From: Streptococcus parasanguinis ATCC 15912
Lineage (GTDB): Bacteria > Bacillota > Bacilli > Lactobacillales > Streptococcaceae
Direction of reading: 5' to 3'
Assembly (NCBI RefSeq): GCF_000164675.2
Contig: NC_015678.1
Span: forward strand, 1,736,001 to 1,800,000
Length of the DNA: 64,000 bases
This document shows, in pieces, positions 36,940 through 46,211 of this stretch. The notes under the pieces are model-generated. The model searched no databases, had not been told where the DNA came from, and saw only the letters and a list, made by a program, of their open reading frames with translations. A program made the position numbers and the translations under genes. Every line of letters begins with the position of its first letter. Position 1 is the first letter of the stretch.

Positions 36940-39900
36940 GTGGTTGATGTAAATCGTTTTAAAAGTATGCAAATCACCCTAGCTTCTCCAAGCAAGGTCC
37001 GTTCATGGTCTTATGGAGAGGTCAAGAAACCTGAAACAATCAACTACCGTACATTGAAACCAGAACGTGAAGGTCTCTTTGATGAAGTCATCTTTGGACC
37101 TACAAAAGACTGGGAATGTGCGTGTGGGAAATACAAACGGATCCGTTACAAAGGGATCGTTTGTGACCGCTGTGGGGTTGAAGTAACACGTGCGAAAGTT
37201 CGTCGTGAACGCATGGGGCACATCGAGTTGAAAGCACCTGTATCACACATCTGGTACTTCAAAGGAATCCCTTCTCGTATGGGATTGACTTTGGATATGA
37301 GTCCTCGTGCCCTTGAAGAAGTCATCTACTTCGCAGCTTACGTGGTGATCGATCCAAAAGATACTCCACTTGAGCACAAATCCATTATGACGGAACGCGA
37401 ATACCGTGAACGCTTGCGTGAATACGGACCAGGTTCCTTTGTAGCTAAGATGGGTGCAGAAGCGATCCAAGACCTCTTGAAACAAGTGGATCTGGAAGCT
37501 GAAATTGCTCTCTTGAAAGAAGAATTGAAGACTGCAACTGGTCAAAAACGTGTGAAGGCTGTGCGTCGTTTGGATGTCTTGGATGCCTTCTACAAATCTG
37601 GCAACAAGCCAGAATGGATGGTCCTCAACATCCTTCCGGTTATTCCACCAGATCTTCGTCCGATGGTCCAATTGGATGGTGGCCGTTTTGCTGCCTCTGA
37701 CTTGAATGACCTTTACCGTCGTGTGATTAACCGGAACAACCGTTTGGCGCGTTTGCTTGAGTTGAATGCCCCTGGTATCATCGTGCAGAACGAAAAACGG
37801 ATGCTCCAAGAAGCTGTTGATGCTTTGATCGACAACGGTCGTCGTGGTCGTCCGATCACAGGACCAGGTAGCCGTCCACTGAAATCATTGAGCCACATGC
37901 TCAAAGGGAAACAAGGACGCTTCCGTCAAAACTTGCTCGGTAAACGGGTGGACTTCTCAGGACGTTCCGTTATCGCCGTTGGTCCAACTCTTAAGATGTA
38001 CCAATGTGGTGTGCCACGTGAAATGGCCATCGAGCTCTTTAAACCATTCGTGATGCGTGAAATCGTTGCGCGTGATATCGTACAAAACGTTAAAGCTGCA
38101 AAACGATTGGTCGAACGTGGAGATGAACGCATCTGGGATATCTTGGAAGAAGTGATCAAAGAACACCCAGTTCTCTTGAACCGCGCACCGACCCTTCACC
38201 GTTTGGGGATCCAAGCCTTTGAGCCAGTCTTGATTGACGGGAAAGCTCTTCGCTTGCACCCACTTGTCTGTGAAGCCTACAATGCTGACTTTGACGGTGA
38301 CCAAATGGCCATCCACGTACCACTTTCAGAAGAAGCCCAAGCAGAAGCTCGTATCTTGATGTTGGCTGCTGAGCACATCTTGAATCCGAAAGACGGGAAA
38401 CCAGTCGTTACCCCATCTCAGGACATGGTTTTGGGGAACTACTACCTCACTATGGAAGAAGCTGGTCGTGAAGGGGAAGGCATGGTCTTCAAAGATCGTG
38501 ATGAAGCAGTGATGGCCTTTCGTAATGGCTATGTTCATTTGCATACACGTGTCGGAATTGCGACCGATAGCTTGGACAAACCATGGACAGAAGCGCAACA
38601 ACACAAGATTCTCTTGACAACTGTTGGTAAGATCCTCTTTAACGATATCATGCCTGCAGAGCTTCCATACCTTCAAGAGCCAAACAATACCAACTTGACA
38701 GAAGGCGTTCCAGCTAAGTACTTCTTGGAGCCTGGTCAAGATGTGAAAGCGGCGATTGAGAAATTGGAATTGAACGTTCCATTCAAGAAGAAAAATCTTG
38801 GAAATATCATTGCGGAAATCTTCAAACGCTTCCGTACAACCGAAACTTCTGCTTTCTTGGACCGCTTGAAAGACTTGGGTTACCATCATTCAACCCTTGC
38901 TGGTTTGACAGTGGGGATTGCCGATATTCCGGTCGTTGAAGATAAGGCAGAAATTATTGAAGAATCTCACAAACGTGTGGAACAAATCACCAAACAATTC
39001 CGTCGTGGTTTGATCACGGATGACGAACGCTACAATGCCGTTACAGCTGAATGGCGTGCAGCTCGTGAGAAATTGGAAAAACGCTTGGTGGATAACCAAG
39101 ATCCGAAGAACCCAATCGTTATGATGATGGACTCTGGAGCCCGTGGTAACATCTCAAACTTCTCGCAACTTGCCGGTATGCGTGGTTTGATGGCCGCTCC
39201 AAACGGACGGATCATGGAATTGCCAATCCTTTCAAACTTCCGCGAAGGTTTGTCTGTATTGGAAATGTTCTTCTCAACTCACGGTGCCCGTAAAGGGATG
39301 ACCGATACGGCCCTTAAGACAGCCGACTCAGGTTACTTGACTCGTCGTTTGGTTGACGTTGCCCAAGACGTCATTATCCGTGAAGATGACTGTGGAACAG
39401 ACCGTGGACTTGTGATCCGTGCCATTACTGATGGTAAGGAAATGATCGAGCCATTGGAAGAACGCTTGACAGGTCGTTATACGAAGAAATCTGTTAAACA
39501 CCCTGAAACAGGTGAAGTGATCGTTGGTCCAGATACTTTGATTTCAGAAGACTTAGCACGTGAAATTGTCAATGCTGGTGTTGAAGAAGTCACTATTCGC
39601 TCTGTCTTTACATGTAACACCCGCCATGGTGTCTGCCGTCACTGTTATGGTATCAACTTGGCGACTGGTGATGCGGTTGAAGTGGGTGAAGCAGTCGGAA
39701 CCATCGCTGCCCAATCTATCGGGGAACCTGGTACACAGTTGACCATGCGTACCTTCCACACGGGTGGGGTTGCCTCAAATACCGATATCACTCAGGGTCT
39801 TCCTCGTGTCCAAGAAATCTTTGAAGCCCGCAATCCAAAAGGGGAAGCGGTCATCACTGAGGTCAAAGGGGAAGTCACAGCGATCGAAGAAGATGCTTCT

Positions 39901-40593
39901 ACACGTACCAAGAAAGTCTTTGTTAGTGGAGCAACTGGTGAGGGTGAATACGTTGTCCCTTACACTGCCCGCATGAAAGTCGAAGTGGGAGATCAAGTCT
40001 CTCGTGGTGAGGCTCTTACGGAAGGATCTATCCAACCAAAACGTCTCCTTGCCGTTCGTGATGTCTTGTCTGTTGAAACTTACCTTCTTGCGGAAGTACA
40101 AAAAGTATACCGTAGCCAAGGGGTAGAAATCGGCGACAAACACATCGAGGTAATGGTTCGTCAAATGATCCGTAAAGTACGTGTCATGGATCCAGGAGAT
40201 ACAGACCTTCTCATGGGTACTCTCATGGATATTACAGACTTTACAGATGCTAATAAGGATGTCCTTATCTCTGGTGGAGTTCCTGCGACTGCGCGTCCAG
40301 TTCTTATGGGAATCACCAAAGCCTCGCTTGAAACCAATAGTTTCTTGTCAGCGGCTTCCTTCCAGGAAACAACTCGTGTTCTTACTGACGCGGCGATCCG
40401 CGGTAAGAAAGACCATCTCCTTGGGCTCAAGGAAAATGTTATCATCGGTAAGATTATTCCTGCTGGTACAGGTATGGCCCGTTACCGTAACTTGGAGCCA
40501 CAAGCGATTAATGAAATTGAAATCATCGAAGAAGTGCCATTAATAGATGGAACAGTCGATGAAGTTCAAACAGCTGAAGTCGTAGAAGAATAA
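36940..40593 (+). CDS. rpoC: RNA polymerase beta-prime subunit
   Basis: This 1217-aa subunit carries the catalytic Mg2+ motif NADFDGDQM, the N-terminal zinc site [20 protein letters not shown] and the second cysteine cluster [13 protein letters not shown] near residues 895-907. The bridge and trigger regions ([16 protein letters not shown]) are intact. The start is GTG with GGAAAGG upstream. It ends the operon at a strong terminator. Confidence 0.98.
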   Translation: MVDVNRFKSMQITLASPSKVRSWSYGEVKKPETINYRTLKPEREGLFDEVIFGPTKDWECACGKYKRIRYKGIVCDRCGVEVTRAKVRRERMGHIELKAPVSHIWYFKGIPSRMGLTLDMSPRALEEVIYFAAYVVIDPKDTPLEHKSIMTEREYRERLREYGPGSFVAKMGAEAIQDLLKQVDLEAEIALLKEELKTATGQKRVKAVRRLDVLDAFYKSGNKPEWMVLNILPVIPPDLRPMVQLDGGRFAASDLNDLYRRVINRNNRLARLLELNAPGIIVQNEKRMLQEAVDALIDNGRRGRPITGPGSRPLKSLSHMLKGKQGRFRQNLLGKRVDFSGRSVIAVGPTLKMYQCGVPREMAIELFKPFVMREIVARDIVQNVKAAKRLVERGDERIWDILEEVIKEHPVLLNRAPTLHRLGIQAFEPVLIDGKALRLHPLVCEAYNADFDGDQMAIHVPLSEEAQAEARILMLAAEHILNPKDGKPVVTPSQDMVLGNYYLTMEEAGREGEGMVFKDRDEAVMAFRNGYVHLHTRVGIATDSLDKPWTEAQQHKILLTTVGKILFNDIMPAELPYLQEPNNTNLTEGVPAKYFLEPGQDVKAAIEKLELNVPFKKKNLGNIIAEIFKRFRTTETSAFLDRLKDLGYHHSTLAGLTVGIADIPVVEDKAEIIEESHKRVEQITKQFRRGLITDDERYNAVTAEWRAAREKLEKRLVDNQDPKNPIVMMMDSGARGNISNFSQLAGMRGLMAAPNGRIMELPILSNFREGLSVLEMFFSTHGARKGMTDTALKTADSGYLTRRLVDVAQDVIIREDDCGTDRGLVIRAITDGKEMIEPLEERLTGRYTKKSVKHPETGEVIVGPDTLISEDLAREIVNAGVEEVTIRSVFTCNTRHGVCRHCYGINLATGDAVEVGEAVGTIAAQSIGEPGTQLTMRTFHTGGVASNTDITQGLPRVQEIFEARNPKGEAVITEVKGEVTAIEEDASTRTKKVFVSGATGEGEYVVPYTARMKVEVGDQVSRGEALTEGSIQPKRLLAVRDVLSVETYLLAEVQKVYRSQGVEIGDKHIEVMVRQMIRKVRVMDPGDTDLLMGTLMDITDFTDANKDVLISGGVPATARPVLMGITKASLETNSFLSAASFQETTRVLTDAAIRGKKDHLLGLKENVIIGKIIPAGTGMARYRNLEPQAINEIEIIEEVPLIDGTVDEVQTAEVVEE

Positions 40594-40632
40594 GGGCCTG
40601 TTGCCTCTAGTAGGGCGATGAAAGAAAAGCTA

Positions 40633-40667
40633 AAAGAGAGAAGATCGAATGGTCTTCTCTCTTTTTA
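40633..40667 (+). terminator. rpoBC operon terminator
   Basis: AGAGAGAAGA and TCTTCTCTCT pair around an 8-base loop and run into TTTTT. Confidence 0.9.
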
Positions 40668-41000
40668 TACGTAGAATAGTCCAAAGAAGTCAGAACCAAG
40701 TGTTCTGTTTTTTTGGGTTCTAAAAATAATAAAAAATAACTAATAAATGTATAAAAAACCTATTTTTATTTTACTAAAAATTTAAACATCTCAAAACAAA
40801 AGGGGTGAAATATTGATAATTAGTGATTTTATTGGATATGTATTACAAAGCCTAAAATAAATAAATGACTAACTATTAGTAATTTGTAAATAAAACACGA
40901 AAAAATGTTTGACAATTAAACTAATTGGAGGTAGAATGAGAAAAGATGTACATATATTAAAAAAATGTTGATATAGCATGCATTTCAACGGGAGAAGTTT
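40668..41000. other. A+T-rich control region of the exopolysaccharide operon
   Basis: Some 330 bases without a gene, much richer in A+T than the rpoC side. The promoter at 40909-40937 lies at its right end. Repeated TTTTTATT/AATAAAAA runs suggest curved DNA but no specific operator was found. Confidence 0.5.
40909..40937 (+). promoter_or_regulatory. promoter of the exopolysaccharide operon
   Basis: A consensus TTGACA (40909-40914), a 17-base spacer and TAGAAT (40932-40937). The first gene starts 64 bases after the -10 element. Confidence 0.75.
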
Positions 41001-42155
41001 ATGGAAAAATTGAAAATAGTGGTTGTTTTTGGAACTCGACCCGAGGCTATAAAAATGGCTCCTTTGGTGTTGGAATTGCAAAAACAAAGTGAAATGATTC
41101 AAACTGTTACAGTAGTCACTGCTCAGCATCGTCAAATGCTGGATCAAGTCTTAGAGACCTTTAAAATTGTACCAAATTACGATTTGAATATCATGGGGAA
41201 AAGCCAAACCTTATTAGAGATTACAACTAAGATTTTAGATAAACTAGATCCAATCATTAAAAAAGAAAAACCAGATATGGTATTGGTTCATGGAGATACA
41301 ACAACTACTTTTGCTACCAGTTTAGTTGCTTTTTACAATCAAGTAAGAATTGGTCATGTCGAAGCTGGTTTGCGGACTTTTGATAAATATTCTCCATTTC
41401 CAGAAGAGATGAATCGCCAAATGACAGATAATTTAGCAGATCTGTATTTTGCACCGACTGGCGAAAGTAAGGCTAATCTATTAAAAGAAAATCATTCCGA
41501 TTCTTCCATTGTGGTCACAGGGAATACAGCTATTGATGCACTGAAACTCACTGTTCAGGAAGATTATCATCATGAGGTCTTGGATCGATTGGATCCAATC
41601 AAAAAATTGATCCTCGTAACGATGCATAGAAGAGAGAATCAAGGATCCCCGATGAGAGCTGTATTTGCTGCTTTAAGGGAAATGGTTGATCAAGAACCAG
41701 ATATAGAAGTGGTATATCCGGTTCACCTGAGTCCGGCAGTACAAGAAGTAGCGTATGATCTTTTGGGAAATCATGAACGAATCCATCTCATCGAGCCATT
41801 AGATGTTTTTGATTTCCATAATTTAGCTTCTAGAAGTTACTTTATTATGTCAGATTCTGGGGGTGTCCAGGAAGAGGCCCCATCATTAGGAAAACCAGTA
41901 TTGGTATTGCGAGATACGACAGAACGCCCAGAGGGAGTTCAAGCAGGAACCTTAAAATTGGTCGGTACGGATCCTGAAACCATTAAATCTACGATGACAG
42001 AGCTGTTAAATGATGAAAAACTGTACTTTGAAATGGCAAATGCACGAAATCCTTATGGGGACGGAAAAGCCTCTGCCCGAATTGTACAAGCTATTAAACA
42101 TTATTTTGCTTTGGGAGATGCCGTTGAGGAATTTCATGAGGGAGATGAAAACTAA
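41001..42155 (+). CDS. mnaA: UDP-N-acetylglucosamine 2-epimerase (non-hydrolysing)
   Basis: This 384-aa GT-B fold enzyme interconverts UDP-GlcNAc and UDP-ManNAc. It has FGTRPEAIKMAPL at the start, the active-site blocks VHGDTTTTFA, GHVEAGLRTFDKYSPFPEEM and TMHRRENQG, and the UDP-binding block SDSGGVQEEAPSLGKPVLVLR. It is full length. As first gene of an operon with a processive synthase, it probably supplies UDP-ManNAc for the polymer. It ends TAATG, overlapping the next gene by one base. A gene elsewhere may serve teichoic acid or capsule. The symbol follows the family. Confidence 0.92.
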   Translation: MEKLKIVVVFGTRPEAIKMAPLVLELQKQSEMIQTVTVVTAQHRQMLDQVLETFKIVPNYDLNIMGKSQTLLEITTKILDKLDPIIKKEKPDMVLVHGDTTTTFATSLVAFYNQVRIGHVEAGLRTFDKYSPFPEEMNRQMTDNLADLYFAPTGESKANLLKENHSDSSIVVTGNTAIDALKLTVQEDYHHEVLDRLDPIKKLILVTMHRRENQGSPMRAVFAALREMVDQEPDIEVVYPVHLSPAVQEVAYDLLGNHERIHLIEPLDVFDFHNLASRSYFIMSDSGGVQEEAPSLGKPVLVLRDTTERPEGVQAGTLKLVGTDPETIKSTMTELLNDEKLYFEMANARNPYGDGKASARIVQAIKHYFALGDAVEEFHEGDEN

Positions 42156-42943
42156 TGAAAAAAACTGATAAGTTAAGTAGATGGTTGCTGATTCTGATCG
42201 TTTATGAAGTTCTTCTATTTCTGTACTGCTTATTTTTTGCAAAAGAAATTCTTATTGAAGAAGGACTGTTCTTGATAACAGGGTTATTTGCTGCTATTGT
42301 TTTGTCTGATTTATTATTGACGTGGACGATCCTTCTTTCATTTGCCTTTGGAATTGTATTCTTAGTTGCAGGTATTGTCTATATTCCATTTCACCAGTCT
42401 TTGCTACTACTCTTCAGTTTTCCGCTATTGATTGCAATCTTAATTCAAGTTCGAGATCATCTTTTCAAAGAACATGCAAAAATAAAGGATCAAGAATCAG
42501 AAGCTGATGTAGATTATTGTAATCGATTTGAATCCTATGAAGATCGAAATAATACGAAGATCCAAGCCTTATTAATTCACTGGTCTCATGAGGAATTATT
42601 TTTCAAATTACAGCCTGGAGAATATAGCCAAATGTTGAACCAAATCCACGATCTTTTATCCCAATATGTCAAACAAGATGAAAGTTTGTATTATGTATCG
42701 GATGGTAATTATTTATTTTTATCTTCTGATAGCCAGAGGGATCTGAAAAACGAATATGACTCCGTGATAAAAAATCAATTGGAAAACCTTGTTTTTTGTG
42801 GAGAAGATGGAGAGCAATCGGTGCAATTTCAATCAGGATTTGTTGTAGTGGATCAAACAAATAAAACAAAGTATGGTGATTATAAAGATTTGATTAGTCA
42901 TTTAAAACGTCAACTAGAGACAGATATCATTGTTGAATATTAG
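42155..42943 (+). CDS. membrane protein with degenerate GGDEF-like domain
   Basis: This 262-aa protein has four N-terminal hydrophobic segments (about 10-95) and a soluble C-terminal part (about 130-262). The C-terminal part follows the GGDEF fold pattern: IQALLIHWSH for the first strand, LQPGEYSQMLNQIHDLLSQY for the helix, then LYYVSDGNYLFLSS where a cyclase has RYGGDEF, and VQFQSGFVVVD for the later strand. The signature residues are replaced (SDGNY), so it should lack cyclase activity. Degenerate GGDEF domains regulate exopolysaccharide synthases in Listeria (PssE) and in Pel systems (PelD), and I infer a similar structural or regulatory role here. Confidence 0.6.
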   Translation: MKKTDKLSRWLLILIVYEVLLFLYCLFFAKEILIEEGLFLITGLFAAIVLSDLLLTWTILLSFAFGIVFLVAGIVYIPFHQSLLLLFSFPLLIAILIQVRDHLFKEHAKIKDQESEADVDYCNRFESYEDRNNTKIQALLIHWSHEELFFKLQPGEYSQMLNQIHDLLSQYVKQDESLYYVSDGNYLFLSSDSQRDLKNEYDSVIKNQLENLVFCGEDGEQSVQFQSGFVVVDQTNKTKYGDYKDLISHLKRQLETDIIVEY

Positions 42944-42952
42944 GAGGGAAAC

Positions 42953-43093
42953 ATGACATTAACGAATTTATTTTTTAACATGGCCGTAGGTATCAGTGTA
43001 TTTTTTGTTTTATGCTTCATTGTATTATTTGTGGATTATATGATGATTTACCATTCTGTGAATAAAAATTTTAAGGCGGTGCACCATGATTAG
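42953..43093 (+). CDS. 46-aa single-pass membrane protein of the exopolysaccharide operon
   Basis: This small gene starts at ATG 42953 with GGAGGG upstream and ends at TAG 43091-43093, overlapping the synthase start by 8 bases. The peptide has one long hydrophobic helix (about residues 6-33, VGISVFFVLCFIVLFV) and a short His/Lys-containing tail (HSVNKNFKAVHHD). It is probably a subunit or stabiliser of the synthase, comparable in size to small accessory proteins of other polysaccharide synthases. Function is inferred from position only. Confidence 0.7.
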   Translation: MTLTNLFFNMAVGISVFFVLCFIVLFVDYMMIYHSVNKNFKAVHHD

Positions 43094-44396
43094 TCAAATT
43101 GTGATGATTATTGCCCTGATTTCGATTTGGTTATCTTTAGCCTGGGGACTGGTGATTCTCTTCTCGGCCGTTCATTTTTGGTTCAAACATAGTGATTTTC
43201 GTGTCAATACGGATCCCCTTCCGTATTACCCTAAAGTGACCATTGTTGTACCAGCTCATAACGAGGATGTGGTTATTGCTCAAACAGCCAAAGCGATTCT
43301 TGACATGAACTATCCACATGATCGTGTCGAATTATTGCTGTTTGCAGATAATTGTTCGGATAGGACCTATGAAGAGTGTCTTTCAGTCCAAGCATTGCCA
43401 GAGTACGCAGGACGCGATTTAACAATTATTAATCGAAGCGGAACAGGTGGAAAAGCAGGTGTTCTTAATGATGCTTTGAAGATGGCTACAGGAGACTATA
43501 TCTGTGTTTACGATGCAGATGCTATGCCTGAAAAGAATGCACTTTATTTTTTAGTGAAGGAAGTACTTAAAGATCCGGAACGTCATGTGGCATCCTTTGG
43601 TCGAAATAAGACGCGAAATGCAGGGCAAAATTTTTTAACACATTGTATCAATCAAGAAATTGTCGTCACCCAACGGGTTCACCATGTCGGCATGTGGCAT
43701 CTCTTTAAGATTGGACGGATTCCAGGGACAAACTTTATTATCCAAACCGAATTTGTAAAGAGTATTGGAGGCTGGAAAAATGGTGCCTTGACAGAGGATA
43801 CGGATATCTCCTTTAAGATTATGCAAAGTGGGAAGTTGATTGCTCTCGCGTATAATTCAGAAGCTTTTCAACAGGAACCAGAAACTCTGAAGAGTTATTA
43901 TATGCAACGTAAGCGTTGGGCAAAAGGAAATTATGAGGTAGTTCTTTCCAACTTTAAACATCTATTTGGAAAAGGAAATTGGCGTGTGAAGTTGGAAGTC
44001 ATTAATTACTCCTGCATCTTTTTTTGGTTTAATGCAGCGATCATTTTATCAGATTTGATTTTTTTCGCAAACATTTTAGCTATCTGTATCCATTCAGTCG
44101 TCCCAGGAATTCAAATACCATTTGCCTTTGATTCTGATAATATTTATATTGCTCAATTAATGTTGTTTAATTGGATTTTGATGATTGGAATTTATCTTCT
44201 TCAGATCAATGTTGCACTAGCATCGCAGTTTGGTCAGGCAACGATCAAACAAATTTGGTTAGCCCTGGCCGCGTATTTCACCTATTCACAACTGTTTATT
44301 ATTGTATCTGTTGATGCTGTTTCTTCTATTGTGATGGATAAACTGTTGCATCGTGAGGGAACAAAATGGGTTAAAACAAAACGATTCGCGGGGTAG
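43086..44396 (+). CDS. processive family 2 glycosyltransferase (BcsA/PgaC-like synthase)
   Basis: This 436-aa membrane synthase has one N-terminal hydrophobic segment (about 5-30) and a cytoplasmic GT-A domain. The domain carries VPAHNED, DADAMPEKN (metal-binding DxD), TEDTDISFKI (catalytic TED) and QRKRWAKGN (QxxRW, marking processive synthases). Three or four helices follow (about 310-415). It resembles cellulose, chitin and poly-GlcNAc synthases and should make and extrude a beta-linked polysaccharide. With the epimerase upstream, the sugar may be ManNAc or GlcNAc. No PilZ domain is present. Confidence 0.88.
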   Translation: MISQIVMIIALISIWLSLAWGLVILFSAVHFWFKHSDFRVNTDPLPYYPKVTIVVPAHNEDVVIAQTAKAILDMNYPHDRVELLLFADNCSDRTYEECLSVQALPEYAGRDLTIINRSGTGGKAGVLNDALKMATGDYICVYDADAMPEKNALYFLVKEVLKDPERHVASFGRNKTRNAGQNFLTHCINQEIVVTQRVHHVGMWHLFKIGRIPGTNFIIQTEFVKSIGGWKNGALTEDTDISFKIMQSGKLIALAYNSEAFQQEPETLKSYYMQRKRWAKGNYEVVLSNFKHLFGKGNWRVKLEVINYSCIFFWFNAAIILSDLIFFANILAICIHSVVPGIQIPFAFDSDNIYIAQLMLFNWILMIGIYLLQINVALASQFGQATIKQIWLALAAYFTYSQLFIIVSVDAVSSIVMDKLLHREGTKWVKTKRFAG

Positions 44397-44404
44397 GAGA
44401 TTTT

Positions 44405-45508
44405 ATGAAAATGAAAAAGTTTAGATATTTATGGTTTGTGATTATTCTTTGCATTTTCTGTATGACCTTATTTTTTGCGAGAACTAGAAGCAAGATAGAG
44501 ATGCGAAATCGAATCTATCGCCAGTGGAATCAACAGTTTGTTGTTTCAAAGGGGAAGGAATCTTATATTCGTACTACCAATGATTCAAATCAGACAGTCG
44601 TCTTATCTGAGGCGCAAAGTTACGGGATGTTGATTACAGTAGAGGCTGCAAAAAAAGGCCAGGCCTACCAAGAAGACTTTGACCGTCTCTATCAATACTA
44701 TCTGAAACACCGCTTAGGGGATACCCAGTTGATGTCTTGGAAACAAACGATCTCAGATGGAAAGGTTTCAGCTGAGGATCATAATGCAACAGATGGGGAT
44801 CTTTATATTGCTTATTCTTTGCTAGAAGCGTCCCATCAATGGCCAAAGCAAGCTAAAAAATACCAAGCTCAAGCTAAAGCTATTTTAGGAGATATCTTAA
44901 AATATAATTACAATGAAGAAACAGGTGTTCTAACAGTTGGAAATTGGGCTAATGGGGATTCGGATTTTTATCATTTGATGCGGACTTCTGATACACTGCC
45001 AGCACAATTCCAGGTCTTTTATGAAGTTACGCAAGATCCCAAGTGGTTAGATATTAAAGAAAAGATGTTGAAGCAACTAGATACGATTAGTTCGCAATCG
45101 AATACAGGTTTATTACCTGATTTCATTTGGGTAGAGGAACAGGGAACTCGTGTGGCAGATCCGAACACGATTGAATCTAAGTATGATGGGTCTTATTCTT
45201 ATAATGCTTGCCGTCTTCCATATAATCTCGTTCAAAGTAAGGATCCAGTCAGTCAAAAAATGGTAAAAAAAATGTTAGGTTTCTTTAATGATCAGAGAAA
45301 CTTATATGCTGGATATGATTTGAAAGGGAAGGCATTGAATAATCATCAGGCTGCAAGTTTCCTTGCACCAATAATTTTTGCGTCTGAAAGAGAAAAGAGT
45401 TATTTAAAATTGGTTCAACAGAATAAATATATATTTACACAGGATCTTCCTCTTAATAACTATTATGACGCAACAATGACAACCATGATCGCACTTGAAC
45501 TGTTCTAA
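44405..45508 (+). CDS. membrane-anchored GH8 family glycoside hydrolase
   Basis: This 367-aa protein has an N-terminal signal anchor (about 7-25) and an (alpha/alpha)6 GH8 domain. Glu69 in VLSEAQSYGML is the likely catalytic acid, and Asp130 and Asp132 in ATDGDLYIAYSLL match the substrate or base region. GH8 enzymes such as BcsZ are regular members of cellulose-type synthase operons, where they cut the nascent polymer. Here it is the last gene and is followed by a terminator. The preferred substrate is unknown, because GH8 includes cellulases, chitosanases and xylanases. Confidence 0.83.
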   Translation: MKMKKFRYLWFVIILCIFCMTLFFARTRSKIEMRNRIYRQWNQQFVVSKGKESYIRTTNDSNQTVVLSEAQSYGMLITVEAAKKGQAYQEDFDRLYQYYLKHRLGDTQLMSWKQTISDGKVSAEDHNATDGDLYIAYSLLEASHQWPKQAKKYQAQAKAILGDILKYNYNEETGVLTVGNWANGDSDFYHLMRTSDTLPAQFQVFYEVTQDPKWLDIKEKMLKQLDTISSQSNTGLLPDFIWVEEQGTRVADPNTIESKYDGSYSYNACRLPYNLVQSKDPVSQKMVKKMLGFFNDQRNLYAGYDLKGKALNNHQAASFLAPIIFASEREKSYLKLVQQNKYIFTQDLPLNNYYDATMTTMIALELF

Positions 45509-45523
45509 TCATTTGAAGTTAGA

Positions 45524-45569
45524 AAAAGAGTCTCACAAGATAGCACTTCTATTTTGTAGGGGCTCTTTA
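45524..45569 (+). terminator. terminator of the exopolysaccharide operon
   Basis: AAAGAG and CTCTTT close a long stem that also pairs ACAA with TTGT inside. It is followed by TTTAATTT. Confidence 0.6.
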
Positions 45570-45701
45570 ATTTATTTTCAAAAAAAAGTCCCAAACTGAA
45601 TCTGACCGTCTATTTTCAAAAAAAAGAAATGGGAAGTTTATGAAAATTACTTGAAAATTCATTCTGTGAGCAGAAAGCTTTTATTCTCAAAGGATTTTCT
45701 A

Positions 45702-45707
45702 TATAAT
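45702..45707 (+). promoter_or_regulatory. -10 element before the DUF1033 gene
   Basis: TATAAT lies 27 bases before the ATG at 45734. No convincing -35 hexamer is visible. Confidence 0.5.
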
Positions 45708-45733
45708 AGAGGATATAAAGGATGGAAGAGTTT

Positions 45734-46126
45734 ATGTATCGAGTGATTGAAATGTTTGGGGACTGTGAGCCCTGGTGGTTTTTGGATGGATGGGAAGAAG
45801 ATGTCGTCAGTAGTCGGAAATTTGAAGACTATTATCAGGCTTTAAAATACTACAAGCAGAAGTGGTTAGATTTAAATGCGCACTTTCCAAGTTATAAGAG
45901 TAGAAGTGATCTCATGACAGTTTTTTGGGATTCCAAAGAGCAAGAGTGGTGTGAGGACTGCAGTGAAGATGTGCAGTTATTCCACTCGCTCGTTCTTTTG
46001 GAAGATGAACACAAAATTCCAAAAAGCAAGCTCCGTCCAGGTTACGAAAAGGAAAAAGGGAGTCGGAAACACCGTTCTTGTCAATTTACTCTTGACCCGA
46101 ATAAGAGTACAAAATCCCTGTCATAA
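45734..46126 (+). CDS. DUF1033 family protein
   Basis: This 130-aa protein is rich in Trp and acidic residues (MYRVIEMFGDCEPWWFLDGW at the start). It belongs to the DUF1033 family, which in streptococci is found just upstream of the comG operon and has no known function. I prefer the ATG at 45734, which gives the usual MYRVIEM start. An ATG 12 bases upstream would leave a leader of only about 8 bases. It is separated from comGA by a competence box, so it is probably not part of the com transcript. Confidence 0.8.
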   Translation: MYRVIEMFGDCEPWWFLDGWEEDVVSSRKFEDYYQALKYYKQKWLDLNAHFPSYKSRSDLMTVFWDSKEQEWCEDCSEDVQLFHSLVLLEDEHKIPKSKLRPGYEKEKGSRKHRSCQFTLDPNKSTKSLS

Positions 46127-46182
46127 GAAAAATCAGAAGATTTTTTAGAGCGATCTAGAAAGTCTTCTTTTTTGTTTTCTTT

Positions 46183-46190
46183 TTCGAATA
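46183..46190 (+). promoter_or_regulatory. competence (cin) box of the comG operon
   Basis: TTCGAATA preceded by a T-rich stretch differs at one base from the ComX box TACGAATA. It lies 21 bases before the comGA start. The same variant is found before ssbB. Confidence 0.8.
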
Positions 46191-46211
46191 GTATAAGTGA
46201 GAGGAGGAACT

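Noticed and set aside
37243-37809. 188-codon open frame antisense to rpoC
   Set aside because: It lies wholly in the complement of conserved rpoC codons, has no ribosome-binding site and reads as a low-meaning protein rich in Phe and His.
38326-38889. 187-codon open frame antisense to rpoC
   Set aside because: It is a shadow of codon bias in rpoC, with no promoter or start signal.
45573-45626. Repeat of TATTTTCAAAAAAAAG at 45573 and 45611 as a regulatory or CRISPR-like array
   Set aside because: There are only two low-complexity copies 38 bases apart, next to a terminator, with no further units.
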